The translations under genes were made by a program, and so were the position numbers. The notes beneath the pieces are model-generated. The model did no database searches. It was not told the DNA's origin and saw nothing but the letters and a program-made list of their open reading frames with translations. Of a DNA stretch of 64,000 nucleotides, positions 20,980-30,605 are shown one piece after another. The DNA is from Cristatella mucedo (lineage: Eukaryota > Bryozoa > Phylactolaemata > Cristatellidae), in contig WPIO01000038.1 in NCBI GenBank assembly GCA_009760855.2, positions 1-64,000 of the forward strand. The letters are read 5' to 3'. Every line of letters starts with the position of its first letter. The first letter of the stretch is position 1.

Positions 20980-23900
20980 CTTTAGCTCGTTATTCGTTGA
21001 TCAACTGACAGATTGATTTATTGTACCTATATCAGCTCGGATGAAATATGGCTGAACCTTTATGATTTGCATAACGTTAAGATACCGGATGCTTGCTGGC
21101 GTGCGAGTCGTAATAGTCTTAGCTAGCGGAAAGCGAGACCCTCTCGGCAGCGTTGTGGTACCGTGACGGTGTCTGTGCCGCCAGCAGAGCCTGAGGCGGC
21201 TGGAAAGCTGCTCCGACTGCTGCTAACGAGACACCCGGGCAATCATGCCTGGAGCGTACTCGAGGCCTGTAGCATAACCTTGTCACCAGCAGCCCTTTGA
21301 ACAAGTTGTGAGCCGTGAGCCGGCGAGGGGTTCGACGCTTCAAGGCGGACGTGCTCAAGCAAGTGGCATTCGCGGACAGGGCGATCGTCGGTGGCGGGGG
21401 CGTTCATCGGTGCCAAATTGCGATCGCCCGTCGGCGAGCCCATCACCTCGCCGTGCCGTCCCAGAGCAGGTCGTGTAAGTGCCCACATTGTAGCTCGCGA
21501 TGCTCGTCCAGGGGCACGGAATTAGCGACTTGATGCGTGATTAGGACCGTCCTCTCGACCTTCACCTGCATTCTAGGAGGTAGACGGGCTGGCGAGCCCT
21601 CAAACTGTGTAGGCAGGAGCCTTTGCCGAACGAAGGTAGTGGCACGCATTGACGCCTTCGCCTAGCGGCGGAGCCCTGCCTTAGGTAAATGTTTGGCGTC
21701 TGTCGTTCAGCGGTGTCCTGGCTACAGATGGAATAGAGAGCGGTGTCCTGGCAAGAGAATGCGGGTGTGAAAGTGAGCCTACGCAGGTGGCCATGAGAGT
21801 AAACTCGGGCACCGGAAGAGGAGAGAACGAGTGGTGTCCACTGATATGCATCTTTCCGACGGAAGTGCCGCTAAAGTGAGCCCCGCTTCAGAAACCATCA
21901 GCAGTGTCGCCATTTTGAGCTGTTTGTGGTTTATGGGTCAATAGCATTAACTGCGATGTTATCCCTCCTGCGGCCGATTTATGGTCTGAAGTGATTTATG
22001 GGCCAACGGAGATGGTGATTCTACCGTCGGTTTATGGGCTGTGGTGATTTATGGCAATCACATTACAAAAAAGGGCAACAGAGGCCCGAGTACGCCATTG
22101 AGGACGTTGAGGATGGTGGTGTAGCCCGCTGCAGCGTCCGTGTAAATAAATGTCTTTGAGCCCGCTTCTGTGTTGTCCGTGATGCAGCGTACCTACCGTT
22201 AGGGAGATTGACACAATACAAGCTATTTCGGTAGAAGCAGGAGAGTGGACTTCGCCAAGTGATGATGCTGGAATACTAACTTGTCGGGGACGACTTCGTA
22301 AGCTGGCATCTCGATTCGAAGCGGAGGCTCAACGAAATATGTCGATCTAGCTTTGTGGGACGCATGTAATTGTTTTCCTGGCCATTAACATTTCCTGGTC
22401 ATTAACGTTCCGTATCTATTAACGTTCGCTGCGAGCCTTCCTGACTCGGTGCAAGAGGACTACGCCTGGCTGCGTGCAACACTTGTGAAGGCGTTCCCAA
22501 GCCCTGAAGGTGGGGAGTGGCTTCGGTGGTCGGACTTGCAGAGTGACAGACAGGTGCAGATGATAGCACAGCATCCGTAGGAGGTGGATTCCGCTAAACC
22601 GCCACTGCTGTGGTCATATAAGATAAATATCGGTCGGACTGAGGAGGCTGACAGAAGCTGCCGGAAGTGCAGCAGCAATCGCCGGCGATGTGCAGGGCGA
22701 CGAAAGCAGAACCAGCAGAGAGCCGGTGGAGCCCACACAGACGTAGACAGATCCGGCAGAGCCTGCAAAGACAGCGGCATAGCCAGCGGAGACCGAGTTC
22801 ACGTGCGAGACGGAGGCATCCAGCAGAGAGAAGGCAGCGTCTACCAGAGAGTTGGCTGTGTCTAACAGAGAAGCGATGGCGTTCGTCAGAGAGGTGGTGG
22901 CGGCAGTGAAGGCACTAGTAGAGAGCGAGACATCAGCGGTGGCCAGCGAGTCAGTACAAATGACACCGAAATAGACGGCGATAGGGAGAGAAGCATTAGC
23001 GTCGGCGGAAGTGCGTAAAGCGCCCGCTATGAAGGCGGGAGAGACGCTCGCCACGAAGGTGTGCGAGATGCTCGCCATGCAGTCGGAGACAAAGGCCGAG
23101 CAGTGGCAGCAACAGATGGTGGCGCACAGAGTGGTAGCCTCGATTTCCAAACCACTGGCGGTGGAGACGCGCAAGATGCCAGCAGAAGAAGTGAGCGAGA
23201 CACTGACAGGAACGACCAGTGATTCGGAGCAAGACTTTGAGGTGACTGGAGGGCTGCGACACGGGGTTAGGTTGCGACGAGCCGCTGGGCTATGAAGAGG
23301 CTCAGGCCATAGAAGCTTCGGAGGCCAACGAGCCAACGTTTGCCTCGGTGCCGTTAACTTTAGAGGCAGTCGTCAAGTACCCGAGGTTTGAGGCATCTCC
23401 CTCACGTTTGACGAGCGAGGCTACACTGATTGCAGTATAAAAGATAATACATACGGCTAATAATAGGATAATAGATACGGCTGACAATAACGAGATAGCA
23501 GCAGTTGTTCTGTGAATGGCAGGAAATCTTTAAAAACCATGCTTTTATTTCGTATGCATCCAAAGACTGGAACTTGCTCCCAACTTGTACTACGATATCC
23601 CCTGAATTGAGTACATTTAAAAAGAAAGTCCCTGTGATTCGTTCTTTATGTGCTTATGCGTACTGACACCGTGCAGGCTGCTTCTAACCGCACTTGCATG
23701 CTGACCCTGTGTGTGTCAGTTTTTTTATTGCTGTCCCCATGTGCCTCACGGTGGCATCCTGGAAAACCATTGTCACCTGGCGATTCCATCGGCGATTGCT
23801 GATGCTGTATCTGGTCCCGTCTGTCGCCACCCTCTATTCGACGAGCGTTTACTAACTCAGCGTTCAGCAGCCGCGCTTTACCCACAGAGCCAGTGATGTT

Positions 23901-25328
23901 GCTAAAGCCTCACAAAGCAGATGGAGTCATCCTTGATTGTCTTTGGCTAGTAAGAGTACACGTAGAATGCGCTTCCTTCCAGGAAGAGAGGCAAATACTT
24001 GTGCCAGACTGTCGGATTGACACCGCACAGCTCGAGCCTCCGCTCGGATTTAAGCAGTCAAGTTGCAAAGTCATCACCGACTTGAAAATGCTCAAGCAAC
24101 ATTGCTGTAGGCCACCACCCCCACCTCCACCCTACCACTCACAGTCTAGGCCAAGGCCACTAACTACAGACCACATGTATTATTATAGCCCTGGTGTAAG
24201 GTTACGTTTCATTATTGCCAAATTTGATCTTGAGATCGAGGGAATATTTGCTAATTTGAGATGTAGGTGGCTTATGGGTCAATGGCTGTTATTTACTTGT
24301 TTCTATCGTTTATTTTATTTCGGCCGCATCGCGGAGGGGGGCGACCACTCAGTGCGCAGCAACGCCAGAATGAGAGAGCTTGCGTAATTGACGGGAGCGA
24401 ATTTTGCGAAATTCGCAGCCGGACGCAGAGGCGGTGCAGAGGGCGAGCGGTCTATGTGGAGGCGGTGGCTGCGAAGTTCACCTCAATAGCTCCACGGCTA
24501 GCCCTGCAAATGAGTGCTTAGAGAGTGGCGATCTCCTCCGTGGCTACGGGAGACGGCGGTCGTCGTAGCTCACAGCTCAGTCTGCGCTTAGCCGACGAGA
24601 TTTAGCGTCTGAAGTAGCGCGAGAGGCTACAGCACCTAATCTCGTCACGCGCGAGGCCAACCGAATTCGGCCGACAGAGGAGCACGCCGATCGCCATGAC
24701 CCTCCTCCCCCCACTGGCACACGTGCATGCTCCGCTCTTCCGCCTCTCTTCGCGGCCTCAGCACGTGTCCTCCGGCGGCTGCGGCCCGCAGGTCGGGCAC
24801 GGCCGCCCGCACGGTCTTCCTACCTTCGCTTCTGTAATCTTTCCTGACGAACAAGTAGCCTCCGAAGCCGCTGCCGTCTGGGAACGTCGCAAAAAATGCG
24901 GTGCCGACGATCGAGTTGCCCAGGGTGGCGCACAGCCAGCCTCCCGGGTAGGCGTCGTGCAGGGCACGATGAAAGTCCAGCGAAGGCAAAGTCGACCACT
25001 CATCATCCTCCAACATCATGGAGCAGGCGGTCGCCATCTCGTCGCGTCGCAACGACCGTATCGTTATAGGGGCTCGATGCGCACGGCAGTGGCGCAATGA
25101 AGTGCAGAGGAAGCCCCCACAGGTCAGTTGTAGCAAAGACGATGGCCGTATTGCACAACGGCGAAGCAGATGAAATATGCTGGCGTACATACTGGCTGTC
25201 GAAGCAGTCGTGTGTGCTGCTCCGGAGCACGTGGCGATAATTGAGAAGAGAGTGGATAGAGTGTGTACAAGGGAACGCACTGGCAAGAGTTCATTTGATG
25301 ACCAAGGGCGTGCCGGCAGGAAGCGCAC
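20057..25328 (-). CDS. GNAT acetyltransferase with Acetyltransf_18 (YitH/HolE-type) C-terminal domain
   Basis: Two exons join as 25,328-24,824 and 20,700-20,057 into 1,149 nt (382 codons plus stop). The donor is AGCGAAG|GTAGGAAG and the acceptor TCTGTCTTTTAG|GCGTCGG. The junction rebuilds YRSEGVGTRLMEA, the R-x-x-G-x-G acetyl-CoA-binding loop of the GNAT fold, which neither exon encodes alone. Upstream are ITIRSLRRDEM and GGWLCATLGNSIVGTAFFA, strands of the GNAT N-terminal domain. The last 140 residues carry CYDAEVNAARR, IAPLYADD and RQYTRAEVVLP, typical of the Acetyltransf_18 domain that follows GNAT in many invertebrate proteins. The expected role is acetyl-CoA-dependent acyl transfer; the substrate is unknown. 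The start codon is uncertain: the first 90 residues are not conserved-looking, and further 5' exons may lie beyond Gypsy-3. Confidence 0.75.
20904..20978. repeat. (GA)n microsatellite
   Basis: About 75 bp of GA dinucleotides with one AAAG interruption, inside the acetyltransferase intron. Confidence 0.95.
20979..22039. other. Intronic interval without recognised element
   Basis: GC-moderate sequence. From 21,925 to 22,055 a short motif TTTATGGGxx / GTGATTTATGG recurs several times, which may be LTR-edge debris. No gene recognised. Confidence 0.4.
22040..22220 (+). repeat. LTR, family shared with 38,913-39,096
   Basis: A 181-bp LTR with TGTGGTGATTTATGG start and ...CAATACA end. It contains GCAGCGTCCGTGTAAATAAA (AATAAA signal) and GTCTTTGAGCCCGCTTC, shared with the minus-strand copy at 38,913-39,096. 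It sits about 210 bp upstream of a gag-like reading frame on the same strand and is probably its 5' LTR. Confidence 0.6.
22430..23440 (+). pseudogene. Gag-like frame with heptad repeats in the acetyltransferase intron
   Basis: From about 22,440 the plus strand reads PDSVQEDYAWLRATLVKAFPSP, resembling the AVQNDNDKLREALVRAF block of the gag-only element at 25,610-27,424. After stops and shifts, 22,790-22,950 encodes a seven-residue repeat (SREKAAS, TRELAVS, NREAMAF, VREVVAA), likely a coiled coil. 23,011-23,295 continues with AEQWQQQM and ETRKMPAEEV, and after one shift the frame runs to about 23,440. No pol domain follows. This looks like a non-autonomous LTR element opposite in strand to its host gene. 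Confidence 0.5.
23525..23740 (+). mobile_element. LINE-A 3' fragment
   Basis: Carries TCGTATGCATCCAAAG, GTACATTTAAAAAG, GTCCCTGTGATTCGTTCTTTATGTGC and the 3' UTR block TGCATGCTGACCCTGTG. The hairpin and tail are missing. Confidence 0.7.
23745..23905 (-). mobile_element. tRNA-derived SINE, decayed
   Basis: Minus strand has TGGCTCTGTGG, one mismatch from the A-box consensus, followed about 35 nt later by CGTCGAATAGAG in the B-box position. No tail is recognised. The stems of a functional tRNA do not form. Confidence 0.45.
23906..24640. other. Intronic interval without recognised element
   Basis: A short CCACC/CCACCT run sits near 24,110. Otherwise nothing was identified before exon 1 of the acetyltransferase. 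Confidence 0.4.
24824..25328 (-). CDS. Acetyltransferase exon 1 (as seen)
   Basis: The N-terminal GNAT half ends at 24,824 in phase 1. The upstream limit is the furthest in-frame Met, RFLPARPW following. A Met at MYASIFHLLRR is an alternative. Gypsy-3 begins only about 85 bp upstream (25,413), so the true promoter or an upstream exon may have been displaced. Confidence 0.65.
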
Positions 25329-25412
25329 CCATTGGGCGGATGGAACGTCGGAGCGGGCGGTACTGCGTTATTGAAATGGCACGCCCATATCGTCACCTCG
25401 TCGAAAGGAGGA

Positions 25413-25609
25413 TGTTCAGACTAAGGTAGTACAATTCCTCTATTCCAAAGTGGCGCTGCACACTCTCCCCTCTAGACGGCTCTCAGCGCGAGACAGCGAG
25501 CCAACTGCTCCGCCATGCGTCTCCATCCCGTCAGTATGCGTCGCAACTCCGGCGCTCAAGGTCAGGCAGCTATAATTGCAGGACGCAGCGAGCTCCTCTC
25601 TGAGCTCCT
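25413..25609 (-). repeat. Gypsy-3 3' LTR, part 1
   Basis: Left 197 bp of the 3' LTR, from TGTTCAGAC to the CTCCT target site where the gag-only element entered. Part 2 is at 27,430-27,534. Confidence 0.75.
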
Positions 25610-25912
25610 TGTAGTTTGGTTCGCCCATCAGAGAGCCAGCCGATGAACAACGCCAACGGTTTATTGCACAAGGCACGGAGCAGCAAGACGCACGACTGCC
25701 TTCGCCCCCTTCTCACACTGGAGCCTCTTCAACCCCGGCTGTCCCTCGGCCGACCCCGATGGTGAATCCATCATCTATTAACCAGCAGGTTATCGGCCTG
25801 TGTCAACGCCTCATCAGAAGCTGACCACAGCTGTACACCGGCCCCTCTCGGGTATGCTCCCACCAGCTGTTGAGGAAAGGAGCTGTACCAGCCTGCATAC
25901 AATTGAACTACA
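25610..25912 (-). repeat. 3' LTR of the gag-only element
   Basis: 303 bp; shares GAGCCAGCCGATGAACAACG and TTTATTGCACAAGGCACGG with the solo LTR at 31,649-31,925, and the right half with 27,119-27,424. Confidence 0.85.
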
Positions 25913-26009
25913 CGCCCCCTTGACTTTAAGGTCACATTTGAAGCACCAACACGTGTAGCTGCAATGTACCGGGCAGCATTGAGCGAGCCAAGCCTCTACA
26001 AATCCGACA

Positions 26010-27118
26010 CTACACATGCAGTGCCGTATCGGCATAGCAGCCAACATCAATAGCCGACCCCACAGGCGGGCTTGCTACCTTACAGCTGCTCGCAGGGGGC
26101 GCGCTGGTGCACGGCCTTTCGCGACCAGCCGGCAACGTGAGCCACCGGCCATCGTCGCCGAGCTGACGCCCACAGCCTCCGCTTTGCTGACCTCGGCCGC
26201 CGGCGCTCCATACGATTCTGCCGCCACGTTCGACATGCGCAGCTGCTTCTCCGGCCTGCACAGCCTCTCCAACCTTCACAGTCACTCCGTCCCGAGCTGA
26301 CTCCCAGTACTGTTCAGACTCTCCGGCATGTGCGGACTCTTCGGTCTGCACAGTCTCTGCGGCCAGCACACTCTCCTGTCTGGACAGTCTCGCCATCCTG
26401 TGCTGACTCCCCGTGCTGCACAGACTCTCCGGTGTGCGCCGCGTCACAGCCCACCGGCTGGTCGCACTCCAACGTCGCCTTCATGGCTTGCACTCCATCG
26501 CAGGCCAATGCCGACTCTGTCGTGGACACCGCCGACTCTGCCGCTGACGCCGCCGCCTTCCTCGTGGACACCGCCGCCTCTTCGTGCATCGCCTCACTCT
26601 CTGTTGCCTCGGCCTCACCGCTGACCGTTGCCTCACACAACGCCGTTGCTTCGTAGAACACCATCGCAGCCTGACCAACCGTCACCGCTTTGAGAGCCGT
26701 TGCCTGCCACCACGGCGTGGCAGCTTGACAAACTTCTGTCGCCTGGCACACAGTCGGTGATCGCTGCTGCCGCTTCCGGTCGCTCCTGTCGTCCCTCTCA
26801 GTCCGACCAGCCTTTACCCGATCAGCGTGCAGCAATCGCGCTCTATCGGCCGGCGAGGTGAATGCCCTCACAAGGGCCTCTCGAAGCTTGTCATTGTCAT
26901 TCTGAACTGCCTGCGGGAGCCCCGAGACAAACGTGAAGGCCCCGCCTTGCATAGCAAAGAGCAAAAACAAGTGCCACTCACTCGGTTCGTAGTTACTTGT
27001 TTGATCTCCCTCTCTAAGTTCAGTAGCCAGCCAACGAAGTATCCGAAGCCATCGAAGCCTAGGAACGATGCACAAGACATCTCCCAGAGCGTCATCGGCT
27101 CCATCCCACGAAATAGCT
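26010..27118 (-). pseudogene. Gag-like protein of the non-autonomous LTR element
   Basis: The open frame begins inside the internal region near 27,118 (no in-frame Met there; the frame stays open back through the LTR). It runs to 26,314 and continues after a shift to about 26,010. The N-terminal third has YEPSEWHLFLLFAMQGGAF and AVQNDNDKLREALVRAF, a gag/capsid-like pattern. A basic stretch (DDRSDRKRQQR) follows, then long seven- and six-residue repeats (ESAVSTT, ESALACD; GESVQH, GESAQD, GETVQT), likely a coiled coil. No zinc knuckle is visible. I infer it is a Gag mobilised by the enzymes of another element. Alternatively it could be a captured low-complexity host exon. Confidence 0.5.
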
Positions 27119-27424
27119 TGTGCTTTGATTCGCCTTGCACAAAGAACGCCCGCACAGAACCAACACCAACAATTGATTCTACTACTCACAGAGCAGAGGG
27201 AGCACGATTTCACTTGCCCCCTTCTCACACTCGAGTCTCCTAGTCCCCAGCTGTCCCTTGGGCGACCCCGATGGTGAATCCACCATATTTTCACCAGCTT
27301 GTTTTTGGCCTGTGTCAACGCCTTATTAGAAGCTGACCACAGCTGTACACCGGCCCCTCTCAGAGATGCTCCCACCAGCTGTTGAGGAAAGGAGCTGTAC
27401 CAGCCTGTATACAATCGAACTACA
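27119..27424 (-). repeat. 5' LTR of the gag-only element
   Basis: 306 bp; the right half (CCCCCTTCTCACACT to CGAACTACA) is close to the other LTR. The left half is diverged but alignable (TGTGCTTTGATTCGCC). Confidence 0.75.
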
Positions 27425-27429
27425 CTCCT

Positions 27430-27534
27430 CCCTGGCAAACCACAGAAGAGTGGCTTGGCCAAAACAAATAAGCCGGCAGCCGCCAAAGCTGACGTAAACC
27501 AAACGCCACTAAAGTATCTAACTATAAACTAAAC
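27430..27534 (-). repeat. Gypsy-3 3' LTR, part 2
   Basis: Remaining 105 bp of the 3' LTR after the insertion, ending at AACTATAAACTAAAC. The two parts add to 302 bp, the same as the 5' LTR. Confidence 0.75.
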
Positions 27535-27865
27535 GCTACGGTGATCTAAACGTCAAAAATGACACACCGTGGCGTGTCTCTGACAAATGAAATCCCAGCC
27601 AGAAATAGTTCAGCGTATGTTATTTAAAATTATTTATAAATATTAAAATTTATTGAAAGCAAAGTGCATCCCACAGGCAGCCCGGTAATACAGGACGAAA
27701 TCGGCGAACAGAGCCCTCCGTTGTGCGGTCATAGCCATGATGAGTTACAACCGGCTAGTTCGTGTCGTCGATGCGTGCACGATCAGCGTCAGGGACTGGT
27801 CCATCTAGATCAGCTGCTGTCTCCTGCAGAGCGAGCACGTCAGAGACCTGCTGGCGCATTCCGTC

Positions 27866-28826
27866 TTATTCAATGCCGTCTTCAGGCCCGACGCCGGTTA
27901 CCCGGCCGTGGACAAGTAGTAATGCGGAGTGCACCCATTGGATTCGCGAATGCACGTTGCCCAAGTGAGTCAGCTCCCGTTCAGCAAGTGTGTCTTCCTC
28001 GTAGCATACCACTGGACTTACCGTGGACTTTTCCCACTGGTATTTGTGGAGCTGCCGGCTTGGCGCTCCGGGCAGCGGGCACCAAATTGTACCAAACGAC
28101 CTAGCCTGAAGCATTTCCGCCGCTTCATGCCGCCATGCTTGTAATAGTGCGGTGATTCGATTCAACAGTCCCCGACGGTCGCTTGGCACATAGGAAAATG
28201 TCACAAATGTCGAAAATTCACGGTAACGCCCTAAAGCTCCCGCAGCTGCATTGTGTGACAACAGCGGCCGGGCCGGACCACAAGCTAGCGTATTATATGC
28301 TCCAGCTCTTTGACCAATTCTGCGGTGCCCTCGTTCTGCAGTCGCCGAAAAATCGCGAAACTACTCGGCTCACATTCTACAACGGTCAAGTACGGCTCAC
28401 CGCGAAAATGCGTCACATCGCTCGCTAGCCTGTGCCAATTGCTAGCACAGAAAAGCTATCCTGGCTTCATGACTCGGGTGCCAGATTAAACGATCTGCAG
28501 TGGAAGCACGATCGCACCACACTCACAACCTGACTGCGTGTGATCTTTGAGTCTGGGAAGGTCGGTTGAGCAAGGCTCAGATCTCGATGAACGCCGAAGT
28601 GGTGCTTCGCGTGGAGGGCTCGGAGGTCAGTCGTTTTGCGAAACCTCTTCCATTAATTGATGTGGTGTCCACGCCGGCTTCGATCAACCGATATCAGCGA
28701 TTGTGCACGTGAGCTAGGCGACCTACTTTGTCCTAGCTAGACCGAACAAGGCAAACAGATGTGTGCAGACTGCATTCTAGAATCGTCTCGCCAAATAGGG
28801 TCAGACGTCGACATGTTAACGCTTCT
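27866..28826 (-). pseudogene. Gypsy-3 integrase
   Basis: Directly below the LINE-A insertion, the minus strand gives LHAKHHFGVHRDLSLAQ (HH part of the zinc finger) and VVRSCFHCRS (CC part). WHRLASDVTHFRGEPYLTVV, with the first catalytic Asp, follows. C-terminal blocks run to about 27,866. Stops and frame changes occur between 28,261 and 28,441. The layout is that of a Gypsy-like integrase with its zinc-binding domain, but this copy is dead. Confidence 0.65.
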
Positions 28827-30605
28827 CCAATAATAATAATAATAATAATATTCCACTTGATAAAGCGCCCTCAGAGAACTTAATCTCTTTCTAGGCGCTT
28901 TACATTTGCTGCAAAGTGATACGCAATAGATTAGTAAGTAAAATCATGCTTGAAAAACAAACAAAATGAATAACATGGTTAGGGGTTACATGCACTGGGT
29001 CAGCATGCAAATGTGGTTAGTGGCAGCATGAACAGTGTCAGCACGCATAAGCACATCGAGGACGAATCACAAGGACCCACTAAATGCTTTCCTAAATAGG
29101 TATGTTTTTATGTTTCTTTTAAATGTCGTCAGGTCAGGGGATGTTCTGATGCAGGTCGGGAGGGAGTTCCAGGCTGTGGGAGCATACGAGCTAAATGCAC
29201 GGTCTCCAAAGGATTTAAGGTTTGTACGAGGTATTTCTAGACTGTTGGATTCCTAAAGCGAGTGGTACGATGCTTTGCCTGATGGGGTAGTATATCTGAA
29301 AGATAGGCTGGAGCCATAGAATGAAGGGACCTAAAAGTGAGCGACAAAACCTTGAAGTCAATCCGTTGCTTGACTGGTAACCAGTGCAGGTCGGCGAGAA
29401 GTGGAGTAATGTGGCAACTGCGACGCTCACGACAGACAAGCCTAGCTGCAAAGTTTTGCACCAGCTGCAATCGCCTGATCGCACATGCTGGTAGGCCAGT
29501 AAGCAGTGAGTTGCAGAAGTCGAGACGAGATGTCACGAATGCATGGACCAACTTGGACGTGGTATCCTTATCTAAACAAGCCCTAATTTTAGCAATGTTG
29601 TGAAGCTGAAAATAGGCTGATTTGACTGTGGAGCTGATGTGGTCGTCTAACGAGAGGTCGCTTTGGAATATGACACCTAGATTTCGAGCTGACGCAACTG
29701 GAAATATGCTGGCAGAGCCAATTTTGAAAGTCAGCCTTTCCAATTTCTGAATAGCACTAGGTTTGCCCATAACTAGTAAGTTAGTTTTATCATCGTTTAG
29801 TTTTAGAAAATTTGCTGCCATCCATGATTGGATGTCATCAATGCATGCAGCAAGTGAGTTGAGAGAATTTGAGGTGCTCGAAGGCTGGGAGGGATCAAAG
29901 CAAAGGTACAACTGAGTGTCATCCGCATAGAAGTGAAAGCCTAGATTGTGCTTGGCAATCACATCAGCGAGAGGGAGAGTATAAACGGTGAAAAGGACCG
30001 GACCTAGCACAGAGCCCTGAGGTACTCCATATTTTAGAGGTACTTCAGATGATCTTTGTCCATTCACGTCAACACTCTGGAGTCTCCCACTGAGATAGGA
30101 CCTGAACCACTGCAGAGCAGTGCCAGTGATGCCCAGGCGAGATGAGAGGCGCTCTAGAAGTACTTTGTGATCGATGGTATCAAAAGCTGCCGAAAGATCG
30201 AGCAAAACAAGAAGAGACACTCTACCCATGTCTGCATTCCTAAGTAGGTCGTTGTATACCCGAAGCAATGCTGACTCTGTGGAGTGATTAGCTCTAAAGC
30301 CAGACTGAAACTTACTAGCAAGGTGTGAGGTTTCGATATACGAGTTCAGCTGGTCTGCCGCGACCCGTTCCAGTGTCTTTGATAGGAATGGTAGAAGGGA
30401 GACTGGGCGGTAGTTGCCTAAGTTCTCTTGGTCTAGTGTAGCTTTCTTGAGAAGTGGCCTGACTACAGCTTTTTTGAAAGGTGCTGGGACCTGACCTGAG
30501 GCTAATGACATATTAATGATGTTGGTTATGCATGGCAGCAGCAGATCAATGCAACGTCCAAGCCCTCGCGATGGCACTGGCTTATCACCGAGCACAGAGC
30601 CAGCC
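28827..30605 (-). mobile_element. LINE-A, best-preserved copy, 5'-truncated
   Basis: A 1.78-kb insertion within Gypsy-3, ending in a TAA run at 28,827-28,854 and the hairpin at 28,862-28,901 (AAAGCGCC and GGCGCTTT arms). The 3' UTR has two related 38-bp units (28,976-29,050). It holds one 452-codon frame (29,237-30,595). It serves as the reference for the other LINE-A fragments. Confidence 0.92.
29237..30595 (-). CDS. LINE-A reverse transcriptase, N-terminally truncated
   Basis: Residues 30-70 have a [16 protein letters not shown] block followed by [19 protein letters not shown] palm motif A is [13 protein letters not shown] (about residue 145), motif B is [14 protein letters not shown] (about 200), and catalytic motif C is [15 protein letters not shown] (about 225). 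The C-terminal region ([20 protein letters not shown]) is typical of CR1/L2-type LINEs. The upstream apurinic endonuclease and ORF1 are missing through 5' truncation. The frame is open, so the insertion is fairly young, but without an endonuclease it cannot mobilise itself. Translation in the host would depend on a fortuitous promoter. Confidence 0.85.
   Translation of the reverse strand: MLGDKPVPSRGLGRCIDLLLPCITNIINMSLASGQVPAPFKKAVVRPLLKKATLDQENLGNYRPVSLLPFLSKTLERVAADQLNSYIETSHLASKFQSGFRANHSTESALLRVYNDLLRNADMGRVSLLVLLDLSAAFDTIDHKVLLERLSSRLGITGTALQWFRSYLSGRLQSVDVNGQRSSEVPLKYGVPQGSVLGPVLFTVYTLPLADVIAKHNLGFHFYADDTQLYLCFDPSQPSSTSNSLNSLAACIDDIQSWMAANFLKLNDDKTNLLVMGKPSAIQKLERLTFKIGSASIFPVASARNLGVIFQSDLSLDDHISSTVKSAYFQLHNIAKIRACLDKDTTSKLVHAFVTSRLDFCNSLLTGLPACAIRRLQLVQNFAARLVCRERRSCHITPLLADLHWLPVKQRIDFKVLSLTFRSLHSMAPAYLSDILPHQAKHRTTRFRNPTV

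Larger units (their letters stand above)
25610..27424 (-). mobile_element. Non-autonomous gag-only LTR element with CTCCT target duplication
   Basis: A complete two-LTR insertion of 1,815 bp. LTRs are 25,610-25,912 and 27,119-27,424, with TGTAGTT...AACTACA inverted ends on the better copy. The flanks CTCCT at 25,605-25,609 and 27,425-27,429 are identical. The flanking sequence rejoins into an intact Gypsy-3 LTR, so both ends are certain. Between the LTRs there is only a gag-like frame; no protease, RT, RNase H or integrase is present. The two LTRs differ substantially in their left halves, so the copy is not recent. The same LTR family occurs as a solo LTR at 31,649-31,925. Confidence 0.85.

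Noticed and set aside
22614-23336. A 240-codon minus-strand frame rich in Ser, Ala and Leu
   Set aside because: It is the antisense of the gag-like heptad-repeat frame on the plus strand.
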